DNA of 37,528 bases, taken from assembly GCA_903889565.1 (NCBI GenBank), contig CAISYC010000072.1, positions 1 to 37,528 on the forward strand. The letters are read 5' to 3'. The DNA is from an uncultured beta proteobacterium (GTDB lineage: Bacteria; Pseudomonadota; Gammaproteobacteria; Burkholderiales; SG8-41). The notes under the pieces are model-generated. The model saw nothing but the letters and a program-made list of their open reading frames with translations, was not told the origin of the DNA and did no database searches. Both the position numbers and the translations under genes were made by a program. Each line of letters starts with the position of its first letter. The first letter of the stretch is position 1. Shown one piece after another: positions 31,236 to 37,528 of this stretch.

Positions 31236-31511
31236 TCAGGATCGCTTGAGCACGCCGTCGTTGCCAAGTGCCCAGCTCAACGGATCGATGCGGATGACCG
31301 CCGCGGTGTTGACCTTGATCGCCTGAAAAGCCTTGACCAGCCGGGTCACGCGCTCGGGATCGGCCATGTGCACGAAGGCGAGCTTGTAATCAACCACCGG
31401 CGTCGGATCGCAGATGAATACTTCCGCCACCGCGCCATGCAATGCGCAGCGTTCGGCGACGATGCGCTGGATATCCGACTCGGGCAGTTTGTTGATGTCG
31501 ATCTTGAGCAT
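31236..31511 (-). CDS. small protein of unknown function
   Basis: A 91-residue protein I do not recognise. It opens MLKIDINKLPESDIQRIVAE and alternates strands and helices (VAEVFICD, YKLAFVHMADPERVTRLVKAFQ, AAVIRIDPL), suggesting a small ferredoxin-like or RRM-like alpha/beta fold. ATG 31511 is preferred to an upstream extension at 31565 because the fold starts there. It lies 104 bases after a receptor gene on the same strand and converges with the NsrR-like gene, 15 bases away. No signal peptide or membrane span. Confidence 0.55.
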   Translation of the reverse strand: MLKIDINKLPESDIQRIVAERCALHGAVAEVFICDPTPVVDYKLAFVHMADPERVTRLVKAFQAIKVNTAAVIRIDPLSWALGNDGVLKRS

Positions 31512-31615
31512 GGCGGTTCCGGCTTGCCGGCGCATCGGCCTTCGCGTACGAACCTGCGCCTGCAATCCGTTTAACGGCAGGTCGCGGTGGCGACTTGAAC
31601 CGCGACATCGGCCCG

Positions 31616-32608
31616 CTAGTCCGCCTTGAATCCGCCCATGCCCCGTGCCAGTTCGCGGAACCGGGCCAGTTCGCGCGCAACGAACAAGCCAAGTTGCTCC
31701 GGCGTGCCGCCGCGCAGTTCTGTGCCGTCGGCGGCCAGCGTGGCGGCGATGTCGCGATCAAGCGTCGCCTGCACCACCGACTCGTGCAGACGCGCAATAA
31801 CCGCCCCGGGCGTATTGCGCGGCGCGAACAGCGCATGCCATTGCGTGAAGCGGTAGTTCGGTACACCGCCTTCCTCGATCGTCGGCACCTCCGGAAATGC
31901 CGGCGAACGTTTCGCCGAGGTCACGCCCAGCACTTTCAGTTTGCCGGCCTTCACCATCGGCATCAGCGTCGGACCGAAAAACGAATAGGCAATCGCGCCC
32001 GCGGTGATATCGGTCATCGCCGCCGGGATCCCCTTGTAGCTGATGTGCACGGTTTTGAGCTTCGCATAGGCATTGAGCATCTCGCCGGCGAAATGCTGGG
32101 CCGAGCCGACGCCGGTCGAGCCGTAGTTGTAGGCGCCGGGTCTGGCGCGCGCCAGCGCGAGCAGCTCCGGTATCGATTGCGCCGGCAGCGACGGTGACGC
32201 AAACAGGAACAGCGGAAACTCGGTAAACAGGGAGACCGGCGCGAAATCTTTTTCGATGTCGTAAGGCAGATCCCTGCGGATCGCCGCATTGGTGACGTGC
32301 GCGCTCAGCGTAAACAGCAGCGTATAGCCGTTGGGCGGCGCCTTCGCCACGATGTCCGTGCCGATAATGCCGTTGGCGCCGCTGCGGTTATCAACGACCA
32401 CCTGCTGGGCGAACAGATCGCCGAATTTTCTCGCCAGCAAGCGGCAATAGACGTCACCGCCGCCGCCCGGCGCAAACGGCGCCACCATGCGGATCGGCCG
32501 CTCCGGGAAAAGTTCGCCGGCATTTGCAACAGTGGTCACGGCAACGACACATGCGCCGATGACCATGACGCCTCCGCGCATTGAGCGCGCGCGCGAAAAC
32601 TGCGACAT
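31616..32608 (-). CDS. Bug-family tripartite tricarboxylate transporter receptor
   Basis: A 330-residue receptor with a signal peptide cut after ANA near residue 30 and a G-rich ribosome site before ATG 32608. Landmarks are FPERPIRMVAPFAPGGGGDVY, SGANGIIGTDIVAKAPPNGYTLLF, FASPSLPAQSIPELLALARARPG and HISYKGIPAAMTDITAGA; the C-terminus GGFKAD departs slightly from LKPE. It follows the pirin gene by 20 bases and is likely in the same transcript. Ligand unknown. Confidence 0.92.
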   Translation of the reverse strand: MSQFSRARSMRGGVMVIGACVVAVTTVANAGELFPERPIRMVAPFAPGGGGDVYCRLLARKFGDLFAQQVVVDNRSGANGIIGTDIVAKAPPNGYTLLFTLSAHVTNAAIRRDLPYDIEKDFAPVSLFTEFPLFLFASPSLPAQSIPELLALARARPGAYNYGSTGVGSAQHFAGEMLNAYAKLKTVHISYKGIPAAMTDITAGAIAYSFFGPTLMPMVKAGKLKVLGVTSAKRSPAFPEVPTIEEGGVPNYRFTQWHALFAPRNTPGAVIARLHESVVQATLDRDIAATLAADGTELRGGTPEQLGLFVARELARFRELARGMGGFKAD

Positions 32609-32628
32609 CCAGCCCCCCTGTGCCGCGC

Positions 32629-33501
32629 TCAGCGTTCCGGCAGCGGTATGAAATCCGTTTCACCGGGCACCGGCGCGAAGATCTGCGCGCGCCAGCGCGC
32701 CTTGGCGTCTTCGATCAGTTCTTTCGTGCTGGCGACGAAGTTCCACCAGATAAATCGCTCGCCGTCGAGTTTGGCGCCGCCCAGCAGCATCACGCGCGCT
32801 GCAGTTGTCGCGCGTATCTCGATCGCGGCGCCGGCCGCGGCGACCGCCATGTGCTGCGCAGCGAGCGGACTGCCGGCGACCTTGACCTCGCCTTCGACGA
32901 CATAAACCGCGCGCTCTGCGTATTCCATCGGCAGCGTACAAACCGCACCGGGCGCGAGTTCGGCGGCGACATAGAACATTTCCGAAAACGTGCGTACCGG
33001 CGAACGACGCTCATAGGCCCTGCCGACCACCACCGTCAGGGTTGCACCGTTATCCGCGATCACCGGCAGACTCGCCTTCGGGTGATGACTGAATTCGGGC
33101 GCGCAGCTTTCATATTTGACCGGCAGCGCCACCCAGATCTGCAGGCCGTGCAAACGGCTGCCCGCAGCGCGGTCGTCCGGCGAGGAACGCTCCGAATGCA
33201 CGATGCCGCGACCGGCCGTCATCCAGTTGACATCACCCGGCGCAATCTTCTGCACGCTGCCAAGGCTGTCGCGGTGCATCAGCGCGCCCTCGAACAGATA
33301 GGTCACGGTGGCAAGCCCGATATGCGGATGAGGCCTCACGTCGATCCCGCTGCCCGGCGCGAAGTCCGCCGGCCCCATGTGATCGAAAAAGATGAAGGGG
33401 CCGACGGTTTTTTTCGGAAACGCCGGCAGCAGACGTCGCACCTCGAAGCCGCCGAGATCCTTGGCGTGCGGATTGATCACAGAAGCGATGGCGGCGGTCA
33501 T
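32629..33501 (-). CDS. pirin family protein
   Basis: A 290-residue bicupin of the pirin family, a group of iron-containing proteins with quercetinase or regulatory roles. Metal ligands are in place: His58 and His60 in RPHPHIGLATVTY, and His102 and Glu104 in GRGIVHSE; also FIFFDHMGPADF. The C-terminal half is the second cupin with a pirin-typical RFIWWNFVAS stretch. It is 16 bases after the OsmC gene and before a receptor gene, so probably part of one transcript. The substrate could be a flavonoid-like or other aromatic compound, but this is unproven. Confidence 0.92.
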   Translation of the reverse strand: MTAAIASVINPHAKDLGGFEVRRLLPAFPKKTVGPFIFFDHMGPADFAPGSGIDVRPHPHIGLATVTYLFEGALMHRDSLGSVQKIAPGDVNWMTAGRGIVHSERSSPDDRAAGSRLHGLQIWVALPVKYESCAPEFSHHPKASLPVIADNGATLTVVVGRAYERRSPVRTFSEMFYVAAELAPGAVCTLPMEYAERAVYVVEGEVKVAGSPLAAQHMAVAAAGAAIEIRATTAARVMLLGGAKLDGERFIWWNFVASTKELIEDAKARWRAQIFAPVPGETDFIPLPER

Positions 33502-33517
33502 GGCGGAACGGTCGAAC

Positions 33518-33913
33518 TCAGACGGATTCGGTGACGACTTCGATCTCGCCGTGCATCAACTTGTGGATCGGGCATTTGTTGGCGATCTCAAGCAGACGCG
33601 CCGACTGTTCCGCATCCAGCGCGCCGACCAAGCGGATTTTTCGCGTCAGCTTGTAGTGCCCGGCCGCTTCGCGGCTGCTGTCGCGTTCGACCGCGACCTG
33701 CACGTCGTCGAGCGGCCACGCCTTGCGCGCCGCGTACATTTTTACCGTCAGCGCGGTGCAGGCGGCGAGCGAGGCATCGAACAAGTCGTGCGGCGAGGGG
33801 CCGAGATCGTCGCCGCCGAGCGCCGCTTCGACGTCGGTCGTCATCACATGACGACCGGCTGTCAGGTTGAAGGCGACCTTGCCTTTGCTTGCGCGCTGCG
33901 CGGTAATGGTCAT
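33518..33913 (-). CDS. OsmC-family peroxidase-like protein
   Basis: A 131-residue single-domain OsmC/Ohr-like protein. The two family cysteines are Cys52 (LAACTALTVKMYA) and Cys114 (ANKCPIHKLM), which in OsmC/Ohr reduce organic hydroperoxides. The LGPSPHDLFDASLAA stretch is typical of the YhfA-like group. It differs from the OsmC half of the YcaO fusion in the same window. The start at ATG 33913 is natural. It stands between the tandem SnoaL gene and pirin on the minus strand, in what looks like a detoxification or aromatic-degradation series. Confidence 0.9.
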   Translation of the reverse strand: MTITAQRASKGKVAFNLTAGRHVMTTDVEAALGGDDLGPSPHDLFDASLAACTALTVKMYAARKAWPLDDVQVAVERDSSREAAGHYKLTRKIRLVGALDAEQSARLLEIANKCPIHKLMHGEIEVVTESV

Positions 33914-33992
33914 GGCGGGGCTGTCGAAAAAGTGGGGAAAAAGATCTTAACGCAAAACCGTTCGCCGCTGATGACAACGCGCGAAGCGGCGC

Positions 33993-34928
33993 TTACATCG
34001 CATCGATCAACTGCGTCGCCCCCAGATGCAGCAGCATCGCAAGGCCGTCGGCGTAATACCAGCTGTCGGTCCAGCGCGCGCCGTCGAATTTCATGATGCC
34101 GACTTCGGCCATCTCGACAAAGCGCCCGGTCGGCGGCTCGCCGTAAAAACTTTTCGTGTTGGTGCCGCGCAGATTGAACAGCATCCACACGCGGTCGCCT
34201 TCAGCGAGCAGGCCGGTGATGTGGTCGCGCCGGTCCGGAAACGCCGACATCGGATCGTATTGTTCGAGGCCGCGCGCCTCGGCGTAATCGCGCATGTGCT
34301 GCATGCCCCAGTGCCGCAATGTGTGATGCGCGCGGTCTGCCGCCGGCGGCGCCGTTGTTTTGGAGCGAGCGACGACGATCTTGTTGCGTTGCTGCGCGCC
34401 GGCCGGCTCTGCCTCCAGTCGCCGCAGCACGTCTTCGGCGAATTCACCGGCAACCGGCGGCGCCGGCATGACGCGTTGTCCATCGGGGCGCGCCGGCAGA
34501 TTGACACCGAGTTGACGCAGCACGCCGACCTCGTCGGCCATGAACCAGCCTTCGGCGATTCTGCCGTCGATTACGCGAAACACGCCGATTTCCCAGATAT
34601 CGATTGTTTTGCCGGTCTCCGGAATGCCGAACAGCGTGCCGCGATGCGTGCCCTGCAGGCGCCAGATCATGCCGACGCGATCGCCCTCCGCAATGATGTC
34701 TTCGATCACATCGACACGGTCCGGAAACGCTGCGCGCAGTCCGTGCGCCGTTTCCGGAAATCCCGCGCCGCGCGCATTGGCGGCAAGATTGGCCATGCCG
34801 CCGCGCAACCGCTGGTAATGCGGAGAGAGAATTTCGCGCATCACCGCGGTTTCGTCCCGCGTGCCCTGGCATTCCTTGAAACTGCGCACGATTGTTTTAT
34901 TGCGTTCGAGTTCCGCCGCCGACGTCAT
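33993..34928 (-). CDS. tandem SnoaL-like (ester cyclase type) protein
   Basis: A 311-residue protein built of two NTF2/SnoaL-like domains. Domain 1 (about 8-145) has GLRAAFPDRVDVIEDIIAEGDRVGMIWRLQGTHRGTLFGIPETGKTIDIWEIGVFRVIDGRIAEGW; domain 2 (about 185-305) repeats it as SAFPDRRDHITGLLAEGDRVWMLFNLRGTNTKSFYGEPPTGRFVEMAEVGIMKFDGARW. Most SnoaL-like cyclases are single-domain homo-oligomers, so an internal duplication has been fused here. GGGAG precedes ATG 34928. It starts 29 bases after the beta-propeller gene. The reaction is unknown; polyketide cyclase-type or aldol chemistry is possible. Confidence 0.85.
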   Translation of the reverse strand: MTSAAELERNKTIVRSFKECQGTRDETAVMREILSPHYQRLRGGMANLAANARGAGFPETAHGLRAAFPDRVDVIEDIIAEGDRVGMIWRLQGTHRGTLFGIPETGKTIDIWEIGVFRVIDGRIAEGWFMADEVGVLRQLGVNLPARPDGQRVMPAPPVAGEFAEDVLRRLEAEPAGAQQRNKIVVARSKTTAPPAADRAHHTLRHWGMQHMRDYAEARGLEQYDPMSAFPDRRDHITGLLAEGDRVWMLFNLRGTNTKSFYGEPPTGRFVEMAEVGIMKFDGARWTDSWYYADGLAMLLHLGATQLIDAM

Positions 34929-34957
34929 TGCCGCTCCCTTTTCACCTGCACCGGCGC

Positions 34958-36088
34958 TCAGCGCACCGGCACCTGCACCAGTCCCTTGTAGACGAATTTC
35001 TGCACGCGCTTGCCGTCCTGCACCTCGGTGACATAGAGATTGCCTTTGGCATCGACGTTCATGTGATGCATGACATAGAACTCGCCGGGCGCGATGCCCG
35101 GCCGACCGAACGAATCGAGCGGCTCCAGTGTCTTGCGGTCGAGTATCCACACGCGCGCCGGGCTGCGGCTGGCGACATAGAGGAAGCGCTGCGCCGGATC
35201 CTGCGAGAACGCTGTGCTCGCCACCGTCTGTCCGTTGCCGCAATGCGGCGCCTCGCACCAGCGGTCGATGAAGACCTGATTCACGTATTTGCCGTCGAGC
35301 GTGAAGATCTGCACGCGCCTGCCGCCGCGATCGGAAACATAAACCAGGCCGTCATTGGAGACGCGCGCCGCGTGCACCGGCGGTTCGAACTGTTCGGGGC
35401 CGCGGCCGGTTTCCATGCTCGCCGGAATGCGCGACTCTTCGGGCACCTTCGCCGGCTTCGGCACATTGTCTGACGGCACGTTGCCGAAGGCGCCCCACAT
35501 GCGCTTGAACGCGCCGGTGTCGGCATCAAACACGATGACGCGACGGTTGCCGTAACCGTCGGCAACGAACAATTCGTTGGTCTTCGCGTAGTAAAAGGTG
35601 TCGGCCGCCATGTTGACGTTCTGCGTGTCCGTGTTGCCCTTGCTCTGGCCTTTGCGGCCGATCTGCATGACGAACCGGCCGTCACGCGTGAACTTCAGCA
35701 GATGGTTGTCGGTCTTGCCGTTGCCGCCGATCCAGACGAAGCCCTTGCCGTCGACATAGACGCCGTGCTCGATTTCGGGCCAGTCGTATCCGGCGCCAGG
35801 GCCGCCCCATCCCTGCACGAATTTTCCGTCTTCGTCGAACTCGATCAGCGGCGGCGCCGCCTTGCCTTTTTGGTCGGTGCGGATGGTGCCCGGCCGTTGC
35901 AGCACCCAGGCATGATTGCGCTCGTCGATCGACACCGACGACACCTGCCCCCACACCCATTTCGACGGCAGTTGCGGCCAGTTCGGATCGACTTCGAATT
36001 TCGGCACTTCGCGTGTCTGCGCGAGTGCGAGCGGCACAGCGAACAAGGTGCACAGCAATACTGCGATCCAGCGGATTTGATTTTTCAT
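34958..36088 (-). CDS. secreted NHL-repeat beta-propeller protein
   Basis: A 376-residue exported protein. The signal peptide (KNQIRWIAVLLCTLFAVPLALAQ, cut near residue 23) is followed by NHL-type propeller repeats: LIEFDEDGKFVQGWGGPG, HLLKFTRDGRFVMQIGRKG, ELFVADGYGNRRVIVFDADTG, LVYVSDRGGRRVQIFTLDG, and NLYVTEVQDGKRVQKFVY at the end. Such propellers occur in peptidyl-amidating-lyase-like and other periplasmic proteins; no catalytic residues can be assigned. CysH-type residues in FIDRWCEAPHCGNG might form a disulfide. ATG 36088 has a GGGGGGAG site. It is the first of the minus-strand set leading to the SnoaL, OsmC and pirin genes. Confidence 0.85.
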   Translation of the reverse strand: MKNQIRWIAVLLCTLFAVPLALAQTREVPKFEVDPNWPQLPSKWVWGQVSSVSIDERNHAWVLQRPGTIRTDQKGKAAPPLIEFDEDGKFVQGWGGPGAGYDWPEIEHGVYVDGKGFVWIGGNGKTDNHLLKFTRDGRFVMQIGRKGQSKGNTDTQNVNMAADTFYYAKTNELFVADGYGNRRVIVFDADTGAFKRMWGAFGNVPSDNVPKPAKVPEESRIPASMETGRGPEQFEPPVHAARVSNDGLVYVSDRGGRRVQIFTLDGKYVNQVFIDRWCEAPHCGNGQTVASTAFSQDPAQRFLYVASRSPARVWILDRKTLEPLDSFGRPGIAPGEFYVMHHMNVDAKGNLYVTEVQDGKRVQKFVYKGLVQVPVR

Positions 36089-36191
36089 GATCTCCCCCCT
36101 GTTAAATATATTTCCCTCGCCCCCGGCAGGGAGAGCGGGGCAAGGTGAGCGGGAATACCTTTCACGGCAGCAGACTCCCCTCACCCCTGCC

Positions 36192-36214
36192 CTCGCCCCG
36201 CGTTGCGGGGCGAG
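36192..36214. repeat. hairpin repeat between receptor and propeller genes
   Basis: Perfect 10-base stem CTCGCCCCGC/GCGGGGCGAG with a GTT loop, within 36105-36220, which also holds TCCCCTCACCCCTGCCC. This C-rich unit resembles dispersed intergenic repeats of proteobacteria. On the plus strand TCTTTT follows, but no plus-strand gene ends here. Confidence 0.6.
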
Positions 36215-36228
36215 GCGGTCTTTTAGGA

Positions 36229-37191
36229 TTAATCGATTTTCAAATTAATCGCGCGTGTCACCCTGCCGTACTTTTCGATTTCACCGTGAAGATAGCTGCC
36301 GGCTTTTTCCGGCGTGCTGCCGAAGGGTTCGGCACCGATCGCGGCGAGACGTTCCTTGAGGTCCGCGCTGTCAAGCGCCTTCATGATCTCGGCATTGAGC
36401 TTCATGATGACCGGCCGCGGCGTGTTGGCTGGCGCAAACAGCGCCGTCCACAGCGCGGTCTCGAAGCCGGGCACACCTGATTCGTCCATGGTCGGGTATT
36501 CCGGCGCGATCGCCGCGCGTGTTTTGGTGGTGACCGCGAGTCCGCGCACCCGTCCCGCCTTTGCCAGCGGCAGTCCGACCGCAATGCCCGAGAAATACAT
36601 CGAGACCTGTCCGGAAACGACATCCGCAGCAGCCGGCGCGCCGCCCTTGTACGGGATGTGCACCATGTCGATGCCGGCCATCGCCTTCAACATTTCGCCC
36701 GGCAGGTGGTCCGAGTTGCCGGTGCCGCCCGAGGAAAAATTGAGTTGCCCCGGCCGCGCCTTCGCCAGCGCGATCAGTTCCCTGATGCTGCGCACCGGCA
36801 GCGAGGGATGCACGATCAGCAGATGGCAGGAGGTGGCAACCAGCCCGATCCGTGCGAGATCGCGTTCGGCATCGTAATTGAGTTTGCGATAGGCGCTCGC
36901 GCTGATGGCAAGCGCGGGGTTGGCCATGAACAAGGTGTAGCCGTCGGGCACGGCTTTCGCAACCTGCTCAACCGCGATGTTGGCGCCGGCGCCGGGCCGG
37001 TTGTCCACCACCACGCCGACGTTCATCGACTGCGCCAGTTTCGGCGCGACGAGACGTGCGACGATATCGACGGTGCCGCCGGGCACGAAGCCGACCAGCA
37101 TGCGAATCGGCCGGTTCGGATAATCCTGCGCCGCCGCGCCCGCGGCAAACGCCAGCGCCAGCAATGCGCCGGCACGACAGCAGACAACCAT
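36229..37191 (-). CDS. Bug-family tripartite tricarboxylate transporter receptor
   Basis: A 320-residue receptor, the ninth in the window. GGGGGAG precedes ATG 37191; the signal peptide is cut after AAA near residue 21. Landmarks are YPNRPIRMLVGFVPGGTVDI, RPGAGANIAVEQVAKAVPDGYTLFMAN, IVHPSLPVRSIRELIALAKARPG, HIPYKGGAPAAADVVSGQV and a C-terminal NLKID. A repeat-bearing gap of 140 bases separates it from the propeller gene downstream, so joint transcription is uncertain. The 200 bases upstream hold a long inverted repeat and then the IS end. Confidence 0.92.
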   Translation of the reverse strand: MVVCCRAGALLALAFAAGAAAQDYPNRPIRMLVGFVPGGTVDIVARLVAPKLAQSMNVGVVVDNRPGAGANIAVEQVAKAVPDGYTLFMANPALAISASAYRKLNYDAERDLARIGLVATSCHLLIVHPSLPVRSIRELIALAKARPGQLNFSSGGTGNSDHLPGEMLKAMAGIDMVHIPYKGGAPAAADVVSGQVSMYFSGIAVGLPLAKAGRVRGLAVTTKTRAAIAPEYPTMDESGVPGFETALWTALFAPANTPRPVIMKLNAEIMKALDSADLKERLAAIGAEPFGSTPEKAGSYLHGEIEKYGRVTRAINLKID

Positions 37192-37305
37192 GACGCTCCC
37201 CCGCTTGTTGTGGTCCGCGCGTCAGGCCGCGCGGCGCGCCCGCATCATTGGCAAGCGCACGCAAGCATCCGCCAGCGCCGGCGATACGTCAAGACAACGC
37301 GCAGT

Positions 37306-37371
37306 TGTAGCGCAGGCGCCCCGCCTGCGAGAACTGATTGACACCGACGCAGGCGAGACGCCTGCGCCACA
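37306..37371. repeat. 24-base inverted repeat (dispersed-repeat type)
   Basis: Arms at 37306-37329 and 37348-37371 are inverted copies with three mismatches, both centred on GCGCAGGCG and GCCTGCG, separated by 18 bases. The IS5 copy begins about 20 bases beyond it. Confidence 0.7.
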
Positions 37372-37388
37372 AAACCGGGCGCGCGACG

Positions 37389-37528
37389 ACTAGGGCGTGT
37401 TCACACTAATTGGTGGATATGATATGCTATTGGCATGGAGATCACCAAAGAGCAATATCGCCTGATCGAGGATTGCCTGCCGCGCCAGCGCGGCAATGTC
37501 AGTCTCTCGAACCTGCAAGTTCTGAATG
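37389..37528 (+). mobile_element. IS5-family insertion sequence, 5' terminal fragment (right copy)
   Basis: The element end starts at about 37393 with GCGTGTTCACACTAAT, after CTAG at 37390-37393 (the exact boundary within the G run is uncertain). It is identical to the inverted copy at 1-139. Only the terminal sequence and the first transposase codons are present. Confidence 0.8.
37435..37528 (+). CDS. IS5-family transposase, N-terminal fragment (truncated by window edge)
   Basis: The first 31 codons of a transposase reading out of the right edge, encoding the same residues as the copy at the left edge. ATG 37435 lies about 42 bases from the element end, a normal spacing for this IS type. 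The catalytic DDE residues are beyond the window. Confidence 0.75.
   Translation, partial: MEITKEQYRLIEDCLPRQRGNVSLSNLQVLN

Noticed and set aside
1-37528. CRISPR array, tRNA or rRNA genes, prophage
   Set aside because: No regularly spaced repeats, tRNA-like cloverleaf ends, rRNA sequence or phage structural genes were seen.

Overview
The window looks like accessory chromosome of a high-GC betaproteobacterium, most likely Burkholderiales. The evidence is nine periplasmic tripartite-tricarboxylate (Bug/TctC-type) solute receptors, an OsmC-YcaO fusion, an NsrR-type regulator and family-level protein resemblance. There are no rRNA, tRNA or CRISPR features. Both ends are the same IS5-family insertion sequence in opposite orientation: the first 139 bases are the exact reverse complement of 37389-37527. 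The window is therefore probably a contig broken at a multicopy IS, though a segment flanked by two outward-facing IS copies is possible.

Layout. 1-2.4 kb: IS end, a small membrane protein, an orphan lipoprotein binding protein and a tandem alpha-beta-barrel protein. 2.4-7.1 kb: a receptor, a prpB-like lyase, an MmgE/PrpD-family gene and another receptor; this stretch looks visibly less GC-rich than its surroundings. 7.4-11.5 kb: OsmC-YcaO, a HEPN/MNT two-gene module whose nucleotidyltransferase carries a winged helix and whose promoter is covered by two palindromes, and a VOC-fold protein. 11.5-18.2 kb: a DapA-family aldolase, a SnoaL-like protein, three head-to-tail receptor genes, then an alpha-beta-barrel protein followed by a receptor. 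18.2-25.8 kb: a minus-strand catabolic operon (cupin-rubredoxin fusion, Gfo/Idh/MocA oxidoreductase, CMD protein, oxaloacetate-decarboxylase-like enzyme, two succinyl-CoA-synthetase-like subunits, cytochrome c') divergent from a LysR gene, with a strong terminator hairpin in the operon leader. 25.9-29.8 kb: a GntR-controlled operon with two hot-dog hydratases, a class III CoA transferase and a receptor. 29.9-31.5 kb: a dienelactone hydrolase, an NsrR-like regulator and a small unknown. 31.6-37.2 kb: a minus-strand series with two receptors, pirin, OsmC, a tandem SnoaL protein and a secreted beta-propeller.

Together the genes suggest uptake and CoA-dependent breakdown of organic acids: receptors bind carboxylates, CoA transferase or ligase activates them, and hydratases, lyases or aldolases process them. 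No TctA/TctB membrane partner is present, so the receptors must work with transporters encoded elsewhere or serve as sensors. The most unusual items are the cupin-rubredoxin fusion, the leader terminator ahead of its operon, and the HEPN/MNT pair, which lacks the usual HEPN histidine and has a promoter consistent with a leaderless, self-repressed transcript.
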